Shown here in pieces: positions 1-8,354 of a stretch of DNA of 64,000 nucleotides. How positions within the stretch are numbered: position 1 is the stretch's first letter; each line of letters starts with the position of its first letter. The stretch is from Haloferax marinum (GTDB taxonomy: Archaea > Halobacteriota > Halobacteria > Halobacteriales > Haloferacaceae): assembly GCF_009674625.1 (NCBI RefSeq), contig NZ_WKJQ01000001.1, positions 1 to 64,000 on the forward strand, given 5' to 3'. The position numbers and the translations under genes were made by a program. The notes beneath the pieces were generated by a model, which had not been told where the DNA came from, ran no database searches, and saw only the letters and a program-made list of their open reading frames with translations.

Positions 1-381
1 ATGACCGACCTGCCCGGCGGGTGGACGCTCTGGAACGACGAGCCGCAGGGACGACGAATCCTCGCGTACCGTCCCGACGTGTTCAACGAGTCGTCGTTCC
101 CTGCGGAGTGTATGCCGACCATCTTCGTCTGGAACGGGTCGCGGGCCAAGCGCCCCGGTGCCTCGCAGATTCGCACCGAAACGTGGCACGCGGTCCTCTA
201 CATGGAACCCGAGATAGAGGCGTACGTCGAAGCGTTCGACTCGCGCGAGGCGGCCGTCGAGGGAGCGACCGAAATCGCCCGTCGCTTTGCAGCAGGCGAA
301 ATCGAGTATCGGAGCGCCTACCAGATTCCCCGCGAGGAGTACTTCGAGAAGCTCGACGAGTTGACCGGGCGGGAGCCTTAA
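1..381 (+). CDS. Uncharacterised haloarchaeal protein, DUF5820-like
   Basis: A 126-residue soluble acidic protein with no signal peptide or membrane segment. The N-terminal half is rich in aromatic and conserved-looking residues (GWTLWNDE, ILAYRPDVF, CMPTIFVWNGS, ASQIRTETWHAVL), the pattern I associate with the haloarchaeal DUF5820 family, whose function is unknown. The window begins exactly at its ATG, so upstream sequence that could confirm the start is not visible. It lies 25 bases before the UPF0179 gene on the same strand and may be cotranscribed with it. The family name is from memory and is moderately sure; no function can be inferred. Confidence 0.75.
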   Translation: MTDLPGGWTLWNDEPQGRRILAYRPDVFNESSFPAECMPTIFVWNGSRAKRPGASQIRTETWHAVLYMEPEIEAYVEAFDSREAAVEGATEIARRFAAGEIEYRSAYQIPREEYFEKLDELTGREP

Positions 382-406
382 CCCCCCCGCGACTGAACGG
401 AGTGGC

Positions 407-856
407 ATGACCTCCGTCACACTCATCGGGGCCCGCCTCACCGACCCGGGCACCGAATTCGTCTATCGCGGTGAATCGAGCGCCTGTGAGGGCTGTCCCT
501 ACCGACGACAGTGTCTCAACCTCACAGAGGGAGTTCGGTATCGCGTCATCGGCGTCCGCGAGAACACACAGGTTCTCGACTGTGCCGTCCACGAAGAAGG
601 CGTCCGTGCCGTCGAAGTCGAAACCGCGGCCGTGCGAGCGAACGTCCCGTCGAAGGGAGCATACGCCGGGAGCAAAGCGAGTCTCCAAGGGTCGTGTCCC
701 CACACGGAGTGTCCGAGCCATCAGTACTGCGTCCCCGAAGGTGCCGACTTCGACCAGGAGTACCGCATCAGCGAAGTCATCGGCGACCCGCCGCACGAAC
801 ACTGTTATCTCGACCGGAACTTGACGCTCGTCGAATTCGAAGCGGCCGACGAGTAG
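407..856 (+). CDS. UPF0179 family cysteine-rich protein
   Basis: A 149-residue archaeal protein of the UPF0179 family. Eight cysteines are arranged as a likely metal-binding framework: C27, C30 and C36 in an N-terminal CEGCPYRRQC motif, C59, then C97, C102 and C108 in CPHTECPSHQYC, and C133. This spacing suggests a zinc or iron-sulfur site, but no activity is known for the family. Length and motif order fit the family over the full protein. It follows the DUF5820-like gene closely and precedes the HAD hydrolase, all on the same strand, so a short operon is possible. Confidence 0.85.
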   Translation: MTSVTLIGARLTDPGTEFVYRGESSACEGCPYRRQCLNLTEGVRYRVIGVRENTQVLDCAVHEEGVRAVEVETAAVRANVPSKGAYAGSKASLQGSCPHTECPSHQYCVPEGADFDQEYRISEVIGDPPHEHCYLDRNLTLVEFEAADE

Positions 857-892
857 ACCGACCATTTTCACGCCACTACCATCTCGGATTCC

Positions 893-1528
893 ATGACGAC
901 AGCAGTGTACTTCGACCTCGATTTGACGCTCCTCCAGTACACCGACGACTTCGAGACGATATTCGAGCGGTCGGTCCCGGACGCACCCGACGGTGCCTAC
1001 GAGCGATACGTCGAGGTACTGTTCGAGACGTTCGACGACCTCTCGTCGACGCCGTATCGTGAGGCGTTCTCGGCCATCGTCTCCGAGTTCGGCGTCGATT
1101 CCGACCCGAATACACTAGCGACGCGGCACCACGAACGTGAACTCGAGGCCACGACCGTTCCCGAATCGACACGGCGTGCACTGGAAACCGTCGCTGCTCG
1201 GCGACCCACTGGAATTCTCACGAACGGAGCGCTAGCGATGCAACAGGCGAAACTGTCACGGCACGATATCGGCGACTGTGTCGATGCAGTCGTCGTGTCG
1301 AACGACCCCGACGTCGCCGCTCGAAAGCCCTCGACTGAAATCTTCGACGTCGCCGAAGCGGCACTCCCCGCCGACGAGTACATCTACGTCGGTGACACGT
1401 ACGACGAAGACATCGTGGGGGCACGCCGTGCTGGGTGGGACGCGATTCACGTCGGTGACGACGGTCCAGCGGGCGACGCTGCGCGGGTCGAGTCGGTCGA
1501 AGACGCCGTCGCTCGAATCCTCGGGTGA
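893..1528 (+). CDS. HAD family hydrolase
   Basis: A 211-residue haloacid-dehalogenase superfamily phosphatase. Motif I is YFDLDLTLL with the nucleophile D8 and acid/base D10. Motif II is ILTNGAL near residue 105. The motif III lysine is in ARKPSTEIF near residue 146, and motif IV is GDTYDEDIVGA near residue 165. A helical cap domain lies between motifs I and II, as in subclass I phosphoglycolate-phosphatase-like and 5'-nucleotidase-like enzymes. The substrate cannot be told from sequence. It ends 24 bases before the convergent aspartoacylase-like gene. Confidence 0.88.
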   Translation: MTTAVYFDLDLTLLQYTDDFETIFERSVPDAPDGAYERYVEVLFETFDDLSSTPYREAFSAIVSEFGVDSDPNTLATRHHERELEATTVPESTRRALETVAARRPTGILTNGALAMQQAKLSRHDIGDCVDAVVVSNDPDVAARKPSTEIFDVAEAALPADEYIYVGDTYDEDIVGARRAGWDAIHVGDDGPAGDAARVESVEDAVARILG

Positions 1529-1552
1529 GCGGCGAAAAGAGGATGGAGTGGG

Positions 1553-2410
1553 CTACGGAAGCGTGCCGACTTTCTCGCCGGCGTATCCGAAGATATCGCT
1601 GTACCCGTACGCGGAGAGTAAGATGGGATAGAAGTCGTTCTCTGCTTCGAACGCCTCGTCGTCGGCGCGGGCGAACAGTTCGCCCGCCTCGACGGGTTTG
1701 AAGTTGGACGCGAGAACCTCGTACTGCGTCGCGTCCGGTTTCGGGAGTCGTTCGAGCAGTTTGAACACGTCGAGGCTGTTCTCCTCGGGCGCGGCGAGTT
1801 TCAGTCGGTCGTCTTCCGTCTGTGACTCGACGGTACTGCCACCGTTGCCAGCGCTACCGGCGATGACTGGCGCAGGCAACACGTTCGTCGCCGTGAGGAA
1901 CGCTCGGATGAGCCAGTAGGCGTTTTCGGCCGCCTCGTCCGACTTCTGGAGGCCCGCTTCGACTTCGATGGTGTGAGCGTGCTCGATGAGTCGGCCTTCG
2001 GCGAAGTTGTTGGTCTCGACGGCGACGTCGACCGGGAGACGGGGGAGAATAGACCGAGCGATCGCGTCGACGGTGTCGACGATGGCGAACGGTTCGGCGT
2101 ACGACTGTGTCGAGTGGATAGAGAAGGCGGTCGTGCCGCGAACCTCACGTCCCAAGTCGTGAGCGAGTCGCCGTTCGTGGTTGTCGGCGTGTGGGTCGCC
2201 AGGGAACGCACGGTTGAGGTCTTCGTCGAGATATCGGACGTCCTCTTCGAGTGCTCTCTCGTTGGCGATGATGAGTTTCACCGGGCGTTCGACGTCTGGG
2301 TCTTCCGCAACGAACCGTTCGATGGCGCGTGCACCACACGGTTCGTCACCGTGAATCGACCCGACGACCGACACTTCCGGGGTGCCGTCACCGAGTTCGT
2401 AGATTCGCAT
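1553..2410 (-). CDS. Succinylglutamate desuccinylase/aspartoacylase family (M14-like) amidohydrolase
   Basis: A 285-residue zinc-dependent deacylase-like protein. The metal site is visible as GSIHGDEPCG (H20, E23) and a second histidine, H99, in AFSIHSTQ. The DLNRAFPG stretch (residues 64-71) matches the substrate-binding NR motif of aspartoacylases. The likely catalytic glutamate is in the TIEVEAG segment near residue 147. A C-terminal beta-rich domain follows. Members of this family remove acyl groups from N-acyl amino acids or act as carboxypeptidases; the substrate here is unknown. It is convergent with the HAD gene and upstream of the DUF309 gene on the same strand. Confidence 0.85.
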   Translation of the reverse strand: MRIYELGDGTPEVSVVGSIHGDEPCGARAIERFVAEDPDVERPVKLIIANERALEEDVRYLDEDLNRAFPGDPHADNHERRLAHDLGREVRGTTAFSIHSTQSYAEPFAIVDTVDAIARSILPRLPVDVAVETNNFAEGRLIEHAHTIEVEAGLQKSDEAAENAYWLIRAFLTATNVLPAPVIAGSAGNGGSTVESQTEDDRLKLAAPEENSLDVFKLLERLPKPDATQYEVLASNFKPVEAGELFARADDEAFEAENDFYPILLSAYGYSDIFGYAGEKVGTLP

Positions 2411-2509
2411 TGCCCGTTCCTAGAACTAGAAGGTAAAGGCCTTTTAGATTTGGTCGACTGTCGTCTCGCTAAGACATTCTCGTCGAAATGAGTCGTCGTC
2501 TACCGGTCT

Positions 2510-2995
2510 TCAGTGGTCGAGTTGCGCGGCGTACTCGTAGTCGACAGGGTACGCCGTCGCCTGCTGGCCGTCGAGTGTGATGTGCCACCCGTGGAGTACC
2601 GACGGGTCGTCGAGCGCCGCCCGGAGCGTCGCTCGAACGTCGTCGACGTTCACGCCGTAGAAGTCGCTCGGGGTGCCGCGGAGATACTGTAAGGCGGTTT
2701 CGAACAGCGAACGCATGCCGACGTCGTTCTCGAAGTCGAAGTGTTTGTACGCGCCTGCTGCGACCTGTACCATCCCGTGGAGGAAGGCGCTCTCTGTGGT
2801 TCCCGCGCCGTAGTTGTACCACTCGTCTTCGAAGCAGTCGTGACTCTCGTGAAAGTCGCTCGCGTTGAAGAGGCGGACACCGTGTTCGACTGCCCGTCGA
2901 AGCGTCGCGTGCTCCCACATCCGGGTGTCCGCGTTCCACCCCGAGGGGTTCCCGAGTGGCGGGGCAACACTCGGGTCACGGGTGTGTTCGTCCAT
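2510..2995 (-). CDS. DUF309 family protein
   Basis: A 161-residue small helical protein. It carries the DUF309 signature, a histidine/glutamate motif [12 protein letters not shown] (H49, E50, H52, E56) followed by a second helix [14 protein letters not shown] (residues 72-85). The arrangement looks metal-binding, but the biochemical role of the family is unknown. The C-terminal part ([15 protein letters not shown] ending) is less conserved. It is transcribed away from the small zinc-finger gene and toward the M14-like gene, with about 100 bases separating them. Confidence 0.85.
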   Translation of the reverse strand: MDEHTRDPSVAPPLGNPSGWNADTRMWEHATLRRAVEHGVRLFNASDFHESHDCFEDEWYNYGAGTTESAFLHGMVQVAAGAYKHFDFENDVGMRSLFETALQYLRGTPSDFYGVNVDDVRATLRAALDDPSVLHGWHITLDGQQATAYPVDYEYAAQLDH

Positions 2996-3086
2996 GGACG
3001 AAGTCAGGTCACCAATCCCAGTAATTCCATCGGTGGGAGGATGTGTGCGCGGCGGGTTTTAGATGGTTGCAGACCCACGTTCGAGT

Positions 3087-3278
3087 ATGAGTGAGTCCGT
3101 GACTGAGTGCGCGTACTGTGGCTGTGACGTCCACCGACACGACCCGGTGTTCGTCGAGGAAGTAGACGGGGGAGAACGCGTTTCGGCAGGTGCATTCTGC
3201 AACTACGCCTGTCTGTCGTCGTACATCGACGCCGAAGGCCTCACTATCGGAGCGACGTGCGAGGTCCCGTCCGAGTGA
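3087..3278 (+). CDS. Small cysteine-rich zinc-binding protein
   Basis: A 63-residue protein with two cysteine pairs, CAYCGC (C8, C11, C13) and CNYACLSSY (C38, C42), which resemble a treble-clef or MYM/TRASH-like zinc finger of the metal-sensing kind. An in-frame ATG at 3063 would add eight residues (MVADPRSS), but the start at 3087 fits better because it begins directly before the conserved part. The next gene downstream encodes a likely nickel/cobalt transporter, so a metal-related role is possible but only by proximity. Confidence 0.7.
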   Translation: MSESVTECAYCGCDVHRHDPVFVEEVDGGERVSAGAFCNYACLSSYIDAEGLTIGATCEVPSE

Positions 3279-3352
3279 CCGCCTGCTGAGTGTCCACAGT
3301 CGCCCGCCGCGATGCACGCCATATTTAGGGACAGTCAGGAGAGTGTACGGCG

Positions 3353-4012
3353 ATGGCACTCGCATCAGCGCTCGTGGCGGGCGGCATCGTCGGCATCCGG
3401 CACGCGCTGGAAGTCGACCACCTCACCGCCGTGACCACGATGGTCGAAGACGACGGACAACCGAGTTTCGTCGGTGCTTCGTGGGGAATCGGCCACTCGC
3501 TTCCAATCGTCGTGGTCGGCCTCCTGTTCGTCGCACTCGGAGTGCGATTACCGGCGTCGGTGACCCACTTCTTCGAACTCACCGTCGGTGCGGTGTTGGT
3601 CGTCCTCGGCGTGCGGATGCTCTTTCGCGCCGCGGGCGTGTCGGTGCCGACGCTCCGCGACCACGACCACGACGAGCGACGGCACAACCACCTCTCGTTC
3701 GGTGACGTCGCCCTGGGGACGAAGCACACGCACGTCCACGACGAGTCGTTCGCAGTCGGCGTCCTCCACGGATTCGCCGGAAGCGGGGGGCTCGTCGTCG
3801 TGATGGTCTCTGCGGCACCGGGGATGGGGCAAGCCATCGCGTTCCTCGCGGCGTTTTGCCTCCTGACAGTCGCGACGATGGCGACGGTCTCGGTGTTGTG
3901 GCAGCGCTCGATGGCAATCGGCGGAACCAGACTCCTCCGGGCCACAGCAGGAGTCGTCGGTATCGCCGCAGGGGGACTGCTCGTCGTCGAGCAACTCGGC
4001 GCGTTGGGCTGA
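3353..4012 (+). CDS. NiCoT/UreH-like nickel or cobalt transporter
   Basis: A 219-residue integral membrane protein with about six hydrophobic helices. The first helix contains RHALEVDH, the H-x4-D-H signature (H17, D22, H23) of the nickel/cobalt transporter (NiCoT) and UreH/RcnA-like families. A histidine- and aspartate-rich cytoplasmic loop (DHDHDERRHNH and KHTHVHDE, about residues 103-128) separates the two halves and probably binds metal. The second half has GVLHGFAGSGG, a typical mirror motif. Whether it imports or exports nickel or cobalt cannot be decided from sequence, and no urease or hydrogenase gene is near. Confidence 0.85.
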   Translation: MALASALVAGGIVGIRHALEVDHLTAVTTMVEDDGQPSFVGASWGIGHSLPIVVVGLLFVALGVRLPASVTHFFELTVGAVLVVLGVRMLFRAAGVSVPTLRDHDHDERRHNHLSFGDVALGTKHTHVHDESFAVGVLHGFAGSGGLVVVMVSAAPGMGQAIAFLAAFCLLTVATMATVSVLWQRSMAIGGTRLLRATAGVVGIAAGGLLVVEQLGALG

Positions 4013-4300
4013 CGAGAATCGAGTTACCTGGTGTCAATTGCCACGGTTCGAGGTCCCCAAAATCGGGTAGTTAGGATGTTCCTACCGGCCGAATCGACGC
4101 CTCAACCCTCAGTATTTTCAGAGATTCTTAGTTGTAAAACTTTCTTGGTTTACAGATTATCTGCCAAAAATGACATTCTTCTAATCGATACATAACGAAG
4201 TATCAACGCGTTGACGAGCAACTACTGACCACCGCACCTGACTACCTGGGCAACTCGGGTCACGGGTTGCACGAGGGGCGTGGTGTCAGTGGAATTCACT

Positions 4301-5074
4301 ATGACGGAAAAACCAACCCCGGAAACGGACGACCGACTGAAGATCGACCGACGCACGATGCTCAAAGGCGGCGCAGCAGGCCTCGGCCTCCTCGCGCTCG
4401 GCGGCATGGGCGCTGGCTCGGCAGTCGCAAGCAACGGTGCAGACAAGATCTACGTGGGCGGGTCTGTGTTCGAAGAGCACTCGCTCGACACGAAAACCGA
4501 CGGGAAGACTTCAAGTGGCCCGTTCACGCTCCTCTCTGGCTCGATCAAGACGTCGACCCCAACCGACCTCATCCTAATGGTGCAGGTCGAAAGCGCCCTC
4601 TGGACGAACATCAAGACGACTGGCAAGGACACAGAATCACAGGCGAAGGCAGGGCTGACCTGCTGGATAGAAATCGACGGCACGCCCGTTCCGGTGTCCG
4701 ACGATTACATGGTCGACTCACCGTACAATCCGGTCTACGGTGACAGACAGGCGGCCAGCGAAGTCGTGTTCAACAAACGCGACTTCAAAGTCGAACAGAA
4801 CTTCCTCGGTGCACTCGAAGAACTGACTGAAGAGGATGTCGAGTACTATCTCTCGCTCTTCATGGAAACCCGGAGTTCACACGGATTCAACTGGGTGGCT
4901 CTGAACATCGATTCGGAGTACTTCCCGGCCAACGATGGCAAATTCCACGATATCGAACTCAAAGGCCGCCTCGACGTCTACCGCGACGACAACAACGCGT
5001 ACGCGAAGGCAGTCGTCGGCCCGCGAACCATGATTGGGTTCCCCGCCAAACTCGCCAACGACGCGTCCATCTAA
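4301..5074 (+). CDS. Tat-exported protein of unknown function
   Basis: A 257-residue protein with a twin-arginine signal (DRRTMLKGGAAGLGLLALGG, arginines at 17-18) and a likely AxA-type cleavage after SAVA. The mature part is beta-rich with no cysteine cluster or lipobox, so it is probably secreted or loosely surface-bound. It contains GSVFEEHSLDTKTD, LILMVQVESALWTNIKTT and an acidic EELTEEDVEYYLSL segment; I recognise no domain. A GTG at 4280 would add seven residues, but the ATG at 4301 starts directly before the charged n-region. A 260-base AT-rich gap precedes it and it stands alone as a transcription unit. Confidence 0.7.
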   Translation: MTEKPTPETDDRLKIDRRTMLKGGAAGLGLLALGGMGAGSAVASNGADKIYVGGSVFEEHSLDTKTDGKTSSGPFTLLSGSIKTSTPTDLILMVQVESALWTNIKTTGKDTESQAKAGLTCWIEIDGTPVPVSDDYMVDSPYNPVYGDRQAASEVVFNKRDFKVEQNFLGALEELTEEDVEYYLSLFMETRSSHGFNWVALNIDSEYFPANDGKFHDIELKGRLDVYRDDNNAYAKAVVGPRTMIGFPAKLANDASI

Positions 5075-5301
5075 TCGCCAACCAGCACTCGACACGAGAG
5101 TGGCGAACGACCACCCCGTCCTGACATACGACGGTCGGTCCCCCTTGCCCCCGAGTCTGGCGATATGCGGCATTCACTTTTGAGCGACAACTTATCTAAC
5201 GACGCTGAGCGAACAGCTCGTCCTCCTAGCAACACGAAACTGGATAGTATCGCCTCCGTAGTTTCCACCGATTCGCGTTCGAAAACGGCTTTCGTACAAC
5301 A

Positions 5302-5310
5302 TTTATAATA
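5302..5310 (+). promoter_or_regulatory. Likely TATA box for tRNA-Leu
   Basis: TTTATAATA sits in an otherwise GC-rich 297-base gap after the Tat-protein gene and about 62 bases before the tRNA. An archaeal start about 25 bases downstream would give a leader of roughly 40 bases, to be removed by RNase P. The rest of this gap (5075-5371) shows no gene. Confidence 0.5.
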
Positions 5311-5371
5311 GCAAAGACTGAAAATCAAATACGACTCGCTCAGAGTCGAAACCGCACTGTCGCGGTCACGC

Positions 5372-5455
5372 GCGAGGGTAGCTAAGTCAGGAAAAAGCGG
5401 CGGACTCAAGATCCGCTCTCGTAGGAGTCCGTGGGTTCAAATCCCTCCCCTCGCA
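5372..5455 (+). tRNA. tRNA-Leu (anticodon CAA)
   Basis: A class II tRNA of 84 bases. The acceptor stem GCGAGGG pairs fully with CCCTCGC, followed by discriminator A; CCA is not encoded. The D-loop region is TAGCTAAGTCAGG. The anticodon stem GCGGA/TCCGC encloses the loop CTCAAGA, giving anticodon CAA, which reads UUG. A long variable arm follows and the T-loop is TTCAAAT. The class II arm together with the CAA anticodon identifies leucine. Its 3' end is partly duplicated downstream, suggesting that it has been an integration site. There is no intron. Confidence 0.93.
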
Positions 5456-5487
5456 CTTGTGCCGACGAATGAAATGAGGAGTGCCAA

Positions 5488-5735
5488 GTGCGGACGAGGG
5501 ATTTGAACGTCGAGACGAGCGTCTATGAGTCTCGGAAGTTCAAATCCCACCCCTCGCACTTCTCTCGAACACCAACCTCCGAGAGACCTCCGGGTCTCTC
5601 GGTCTGGTGAGAGTGGATGCGTCCAGGGGGATTTGAATCAGGGAGAAACTCGGTTCGACCGAGGTTCACGCGAACGAAGTGAGCGTGAGCACGTGAGACA
5701 ACCGTCTCACGAAGTTCAAATCTCTCCCCTCGCCT
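5488..5735 (+). repeat. Partial tRNA-Leu 3' end copies in direct and inverted orientation (att-like scar)
   Basis: The last 21-23 bases of the tRNA (from its T-loop GTTCAAATCC through the acceptor end) recur at 5538-5560 with one mismatch and at 5714-5734 with two. Each direct copy is preceded by an inverted partial copy: 5488-5508 (ending GGGATTTGAAC) and about 5626-5641 (GGGGGATTTGAA). Each pair could therefore fold into a long hairpin. Between the second pair lies a further inverted element, CGTGAGAC at 5692 with GTCTCACG at 5704. No integrase gene is present. The arrangement fits att remnants left by elements that integrated into this tRNA and were lost. Confidence 0.65.
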
Positions 5736-6077
5736 CCCCGCACTCACTCTACGGAGCCGTCGAGCCCTCGCCCAGCACCCACGCTACTGCATACATCTCA
5801 GAAGTATTACCACCGTGTAGAAGCGCTCGGTCTGCTGAATGTGGGTATTAGTGGCACACCGAGACACCGCCCGGCAGTGGGGGTTCGTCATTCGTCACCA
5901 ACAGACCGGGTTTCTCGTGAAAACCGACTCACTGCGCACCCCTGGCGACCACAGGTAGACACACAGATTCACACGAGACCAAGACGACGAAGACCAGTTG
6001 AGAGGTCTAACTTTCGTTCAGACCGAACATTCAGGAGTTTATCAGAAACATTCATTATGTTATCGCGCATACTATAG
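5736..6077. other. Gene-free stretch after the tRNA scar
   Basis: About 340 bases with no convincing reading frame on either strand. The last 70 bases become AT-rich, with a close pair of GAACATTCA-like words (about 6025 and 6047) that could be a regulatory region for whatever gene once stood at 6078-6382. I see no tRNA, hairpin or coding signal otherwise. Confidence 0.5.
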
Positions 6078-6382
6078 TGTTGCCGGAAGCGCAAGGACGC
6101 ACCGGATGACCAAACCGAATCCATTGGATGGCGGGATAACCGTCAACGATGGTATGCATCGCAAGATGCAGAGGAATGGGATCGACACGAACACCGAGTC
6201 TTTCGTAAAAGGAAGACGAGGTCAAAGTGCCGAAGAGGAACCGAAACGACCCCGATAACCACTCTGCGAGTGAGTGGCAGGAAAGCCAAGTACCGGACCA
6301 CGAGGAATCGGAGTTCGGGAAGTCGGTGGAAACCGAAAAAGGCTGTGAGGGTTGTGGAAAACGTCTTCCGTCCGGGTTCTAA
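6078..6382 (+). pseudogene. Frameshifted remnant of a small zinc-finger protein
   Basis: Two adjoining frames read like one haloarchaeal protein. The first (6078-6209) gives an open but start-less peptide containing WRDNRQRWYASQDAEEWDRH. The second (6212-6382) continues with acidic text and ends in KGCEGCGKRLPSGF before TAA. Adding a single A to the AAAA run at 6207-6210 would join them into about 100 residues. The upstream frame is closed by TAG at 6075 and has no usable start codon. Alternatively, only the second part is translated, from GTG at 6227 (51 residues, CxxC finger). It lies in the tRNA-associated scar, consistent with decayed element cargo. Confidence 0.4.
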
Positions 6383-6435
6383 TTGCGGATTCTGGCGTTT
6401 TACGTTATCTGACTCCCGAGCGACGGGTCCGTTTT

Positions 6436-6720
6436 TCAGTCGTCGTCAGACGGCTCGAGCAGTTCTGCAAGTAAGCGAAGGTACTCTGAAGCGACGACTG
6501 GTTCGTCCGCCGCGGTCCGTTCGGCGGCGTCGATACCGTGTTGGAGTCGCTCGAAAACGGGACCCGGTGGCACTTTGTGTTCGACGGTCCGAGACGCGCT
6601 GGCGAGACGTTCCAGTGCAGTCTCCGTATCACCACGCCGGACGGCGTCCCGTGCGTCGTCGAACGCTGCGGTGAGCGAATCACGGACGCTCACCGGGAGG
6701 TCACTTGTATCGTTCACCAC
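6436..6720 (-). CDS. Small conserved haloarchaeal helical protein
   Basis: A 94-residue acidic protein predicted to be nearly all helix (SVRDSLTAAFDDARDAVRRGD, ALERLASASRTVEHKV, FERLQHGIDAAERTAADE, ASEYLRLLAELLEPSDDD). There are no cysteines, signal peptide or membrane segments. The TPR-like helical hairpins suggest a protein-interaction role, but I do not recognise the family. It is divergent from the IMPase gene with a 177-base gap that includes a 17-bp tandem duplication. Codon use is typical of the genome, so I regard it as a real gene. Confidence 0.7.
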   Translation of the reverse strand: MVNDTSDLPVSVRDSLTAAFDDARDAVRRGDTETALERLASASRTVEHKVPPGPVFERLQHGIDAAERTAADEPVVASEYLRLLAELLEPSDDD

Positions 6721-6771
6721 GTATCGGTAGACGATTCAGCCAGATAAACAAACGGGCCGGCGTCACGGGGG

Positions 6772-6805
6772 CGGCGGTCACTGGACTCCGGCGGTCACTG
6801 GACTA
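6772..6805. repeat. 17-bp tandem duplication, two copies
   Basis: The unit CGGCGGTCACTGGACT plus one variable base occurs at 6772-6788 and 6789-6805. It lies in the divergent gap before the IMPase gene, about 95 bases from its start codon. It resembles the other short tandem duplications in this window. Confidence 0.85.
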
Positions 6806-6897
6806 CTGTCGGCCACGGGGCCGGCACGCAGGCCGCCGACACGCTGGAATCGTCGACAGTCGATGGTTATACCACACTGCCGAGTACTGTCACGGGT

Positions 6898-7695
6898 ATG
6901 AACGAAATCGATGCCCGTGCAGACCGTGCCCAGCGCGCGGCACGTGATGGCGGTGCAGTCGCACGGCGTGCGTTCCGAACGGGCGTCCCCGTCGAGACGA
7001 AAGATGGAAAGACGGACGTCGTCACCGAGGCCGACCGGGAGGCACAGCGCCGCGTCGTCGAGCGTATCCGTGGCGCGTTTCCGGGCGACGCAATCGTCGG
7101 TGAGGAAGAAGACGAACTGAAAGACGTTCCAGACGAGGGGCCATCGTGGATTATCGACCCAATCGACGGGACGAACAACTTCGTGCGCGAGACTCCGGTC
7201 TGGGCGACTGCCGTCGCCGCCGTTCTCGACGGTGAACCCGTCGCCGCCGCGAACTTCCTCCCCGCGTTCGAAGACTTGTACGCCGCCGACGACGAGTCTG
7301 CGTACCGAAACGGCGAACAGATAACCGTGAGCCAACGCGACGACCCCGAGACGTGTACCGTCTGTCCGACGTTCTGGTGGGATTACGACGCCCGCGACGA
7401 GTACGCCGCCGCGACCCGCGCTATCGTCACCCGGTTCGGTGACCTGCGACGGTACGGAAGCATGCAAGTCGCGCTCTCGTTCCTCGCGGATGGTGCTCTC
7501 GACGGCGTCGTCACCAACAAACGAGCGAATCCGTGGGACTCCGTCGCGGGTGTCCACCTCGTGCGTATGGCTGGTGGGACAGTCACCGACCTCGACGGCA
7601 ACGAGTGGAGGCACGACGCAGCGGGACTCGTCGCGTCGAACGGTCACGTCCACGACGCAGTCCTCGAATCTGCCCGCGAAATAGCAGACTCGTGA
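6898..7695 (+). CDS. Inositol monophosphatase family protein
   Basis: A 265-residue magnesium-dependent phosphatase of the IMPase/FBPase superfamily. Metal and catalytic motifs are present: EE at residues 69-71 in IVGEEEDE, the signature DPIDGTNNF (D87, D90, G91, T92), and the C-terminal WDSVAGVHLVRMAGG with its metal-binding aspartate near residue 211. In archaea such enzymes hydrolyse inositol-1-phosphate, NADP or fructose-1,6-bisphosphate; the sequence does not say which. The start ATG follows an ACACTGCCG-type leader and gives the usual family length. It is followed 60 bases later by an Lrp-type regulator on the same strand. Confidence 0.92.
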   Translation: MNEIDARADRAQRAARDGGAVARRAFRTGVPVETKDGKTDVVTEADREAQRRVVERIRGAFPGDAIVGEEEDELKDVPDEGPSWIIDPIDGTNNFVRETPVWATAVAAVLDGEPVAAANFLPAFEDLYAADDESAYRNGEQITVSQRDDPETCTVCPTFWWDYDARDEYAAATRAIVTRFGDLRRYGSMQVALSFLADGALDGVVTNKRANPWDSVAGVHLVRMAGGTVTDLDGNEWRHDAAGLVASNGHVHDAVLESAREIADS

Positions 7696-7756
7696 CTATT
7701 CGTACACGTTCGGTCGTATCCGCAAATTCGAAGTGAATCCCTCCAGTACTGGAGGT

Positions 7757-8227
7757 ATGGAACTCGACGCCACGGACCGGGCTATTCTTCGTCTCCTGAT
7801 GGAGGACGCGCGAACGCCGTTCAGTGAGATTGCTCGCCAAATCGATATGTCGAGTGCGACCGTCCACGACCGAGTTGGACGGATGGAAGAGGCAGGTGTC
7901 ATCCAGGGATATCACGCTCACGTCGACCCGCGGAAGGTCGGTCTGGGGACGTCTGCACTCGTCGGTTTCCGCGTCAAACAGGGGCGCGAGAAAGAAGCAC
8001 TCCAACAGCTCCGCGAGATCGAAGGCGTCCAAGAGATCAATCTCACGACCGGTGAGTGGGACGTGATGCTTCGGGTCTACGCCGAAGACACCGACGCGCT
8101 CCGCGAACTGATGTTCGACCACATCGCAGAACTCGAGGGCTTTTCTCGCTCGCAGACGATGGTCATCCTCGGAACCGAGTACGACGACCCCGTCTTACCA
8201 ATCGACGAACCCGACGACGAACCCTGA
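7757..8227 (+). CDS. Lrp/AsnC family transcriptional regulator
   Basis: A 156-residue feast/famine regulator. The N-terminal helix-turn-helix is [43 protein letters not shown], followed by the linker [19 protein letters not shown]-terminal RAM/AsnC effector-binding domain follows ([36 protein letters not shown]), then an acidic tail. A GTG at 7733 would add eight residues, but the ATG at 7757 begins exactly where family members begin. The effector is probably an amino acid, by analogy; the targets are unknown. It follows the IMPase gene on the same strand. Confidence 0.92.
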   Translation: MELDATDRAILRLLMEDARTPFSEIARQIDMSSATVHDRVGRMEEAGVIQGYHAHVDPRKVGLGTSALVGFRVKQGREKEALQQLREIEGVQEINLTTGEWDVMLRVYAEDTDALRELMFDHIAELEGFSRSQTMVILGTEYDDPVLPIDEPDDEP

Positions 8228-8252
8228 CCGCGCGACCGACCGTGCCCGACTG

Positions 8253-8278
8253 TCTCGAGGCACCATCTCGAGGCACCA
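8253..8278. repeat. 13-bp tandem duplication, two copies
   Basis: TCTCGAGGCACCA is repeated exactly at 8253-8265 and 8266-8278, just downstream of the Lrp gene's stop codon. It is part of the window-wide pattern of short duplications near gene ends. Confidence 0.85.
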
Positions 8279-8354
8279 TCGACCTGGGCGAGGAAATGCG
8301 TCGAGACTGCGAGAGACCGGAACCCTAAACAGTCCCGCCGTCGGGGTTTCGGCT

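Noticed and set aside
5538..5560. Second tRNA gene after tRNA-Leu
   Set aside because: Only the T-loop and acceptor 3' end are present; there is no D-arm, anticodon stem or 5' acceptor strand.
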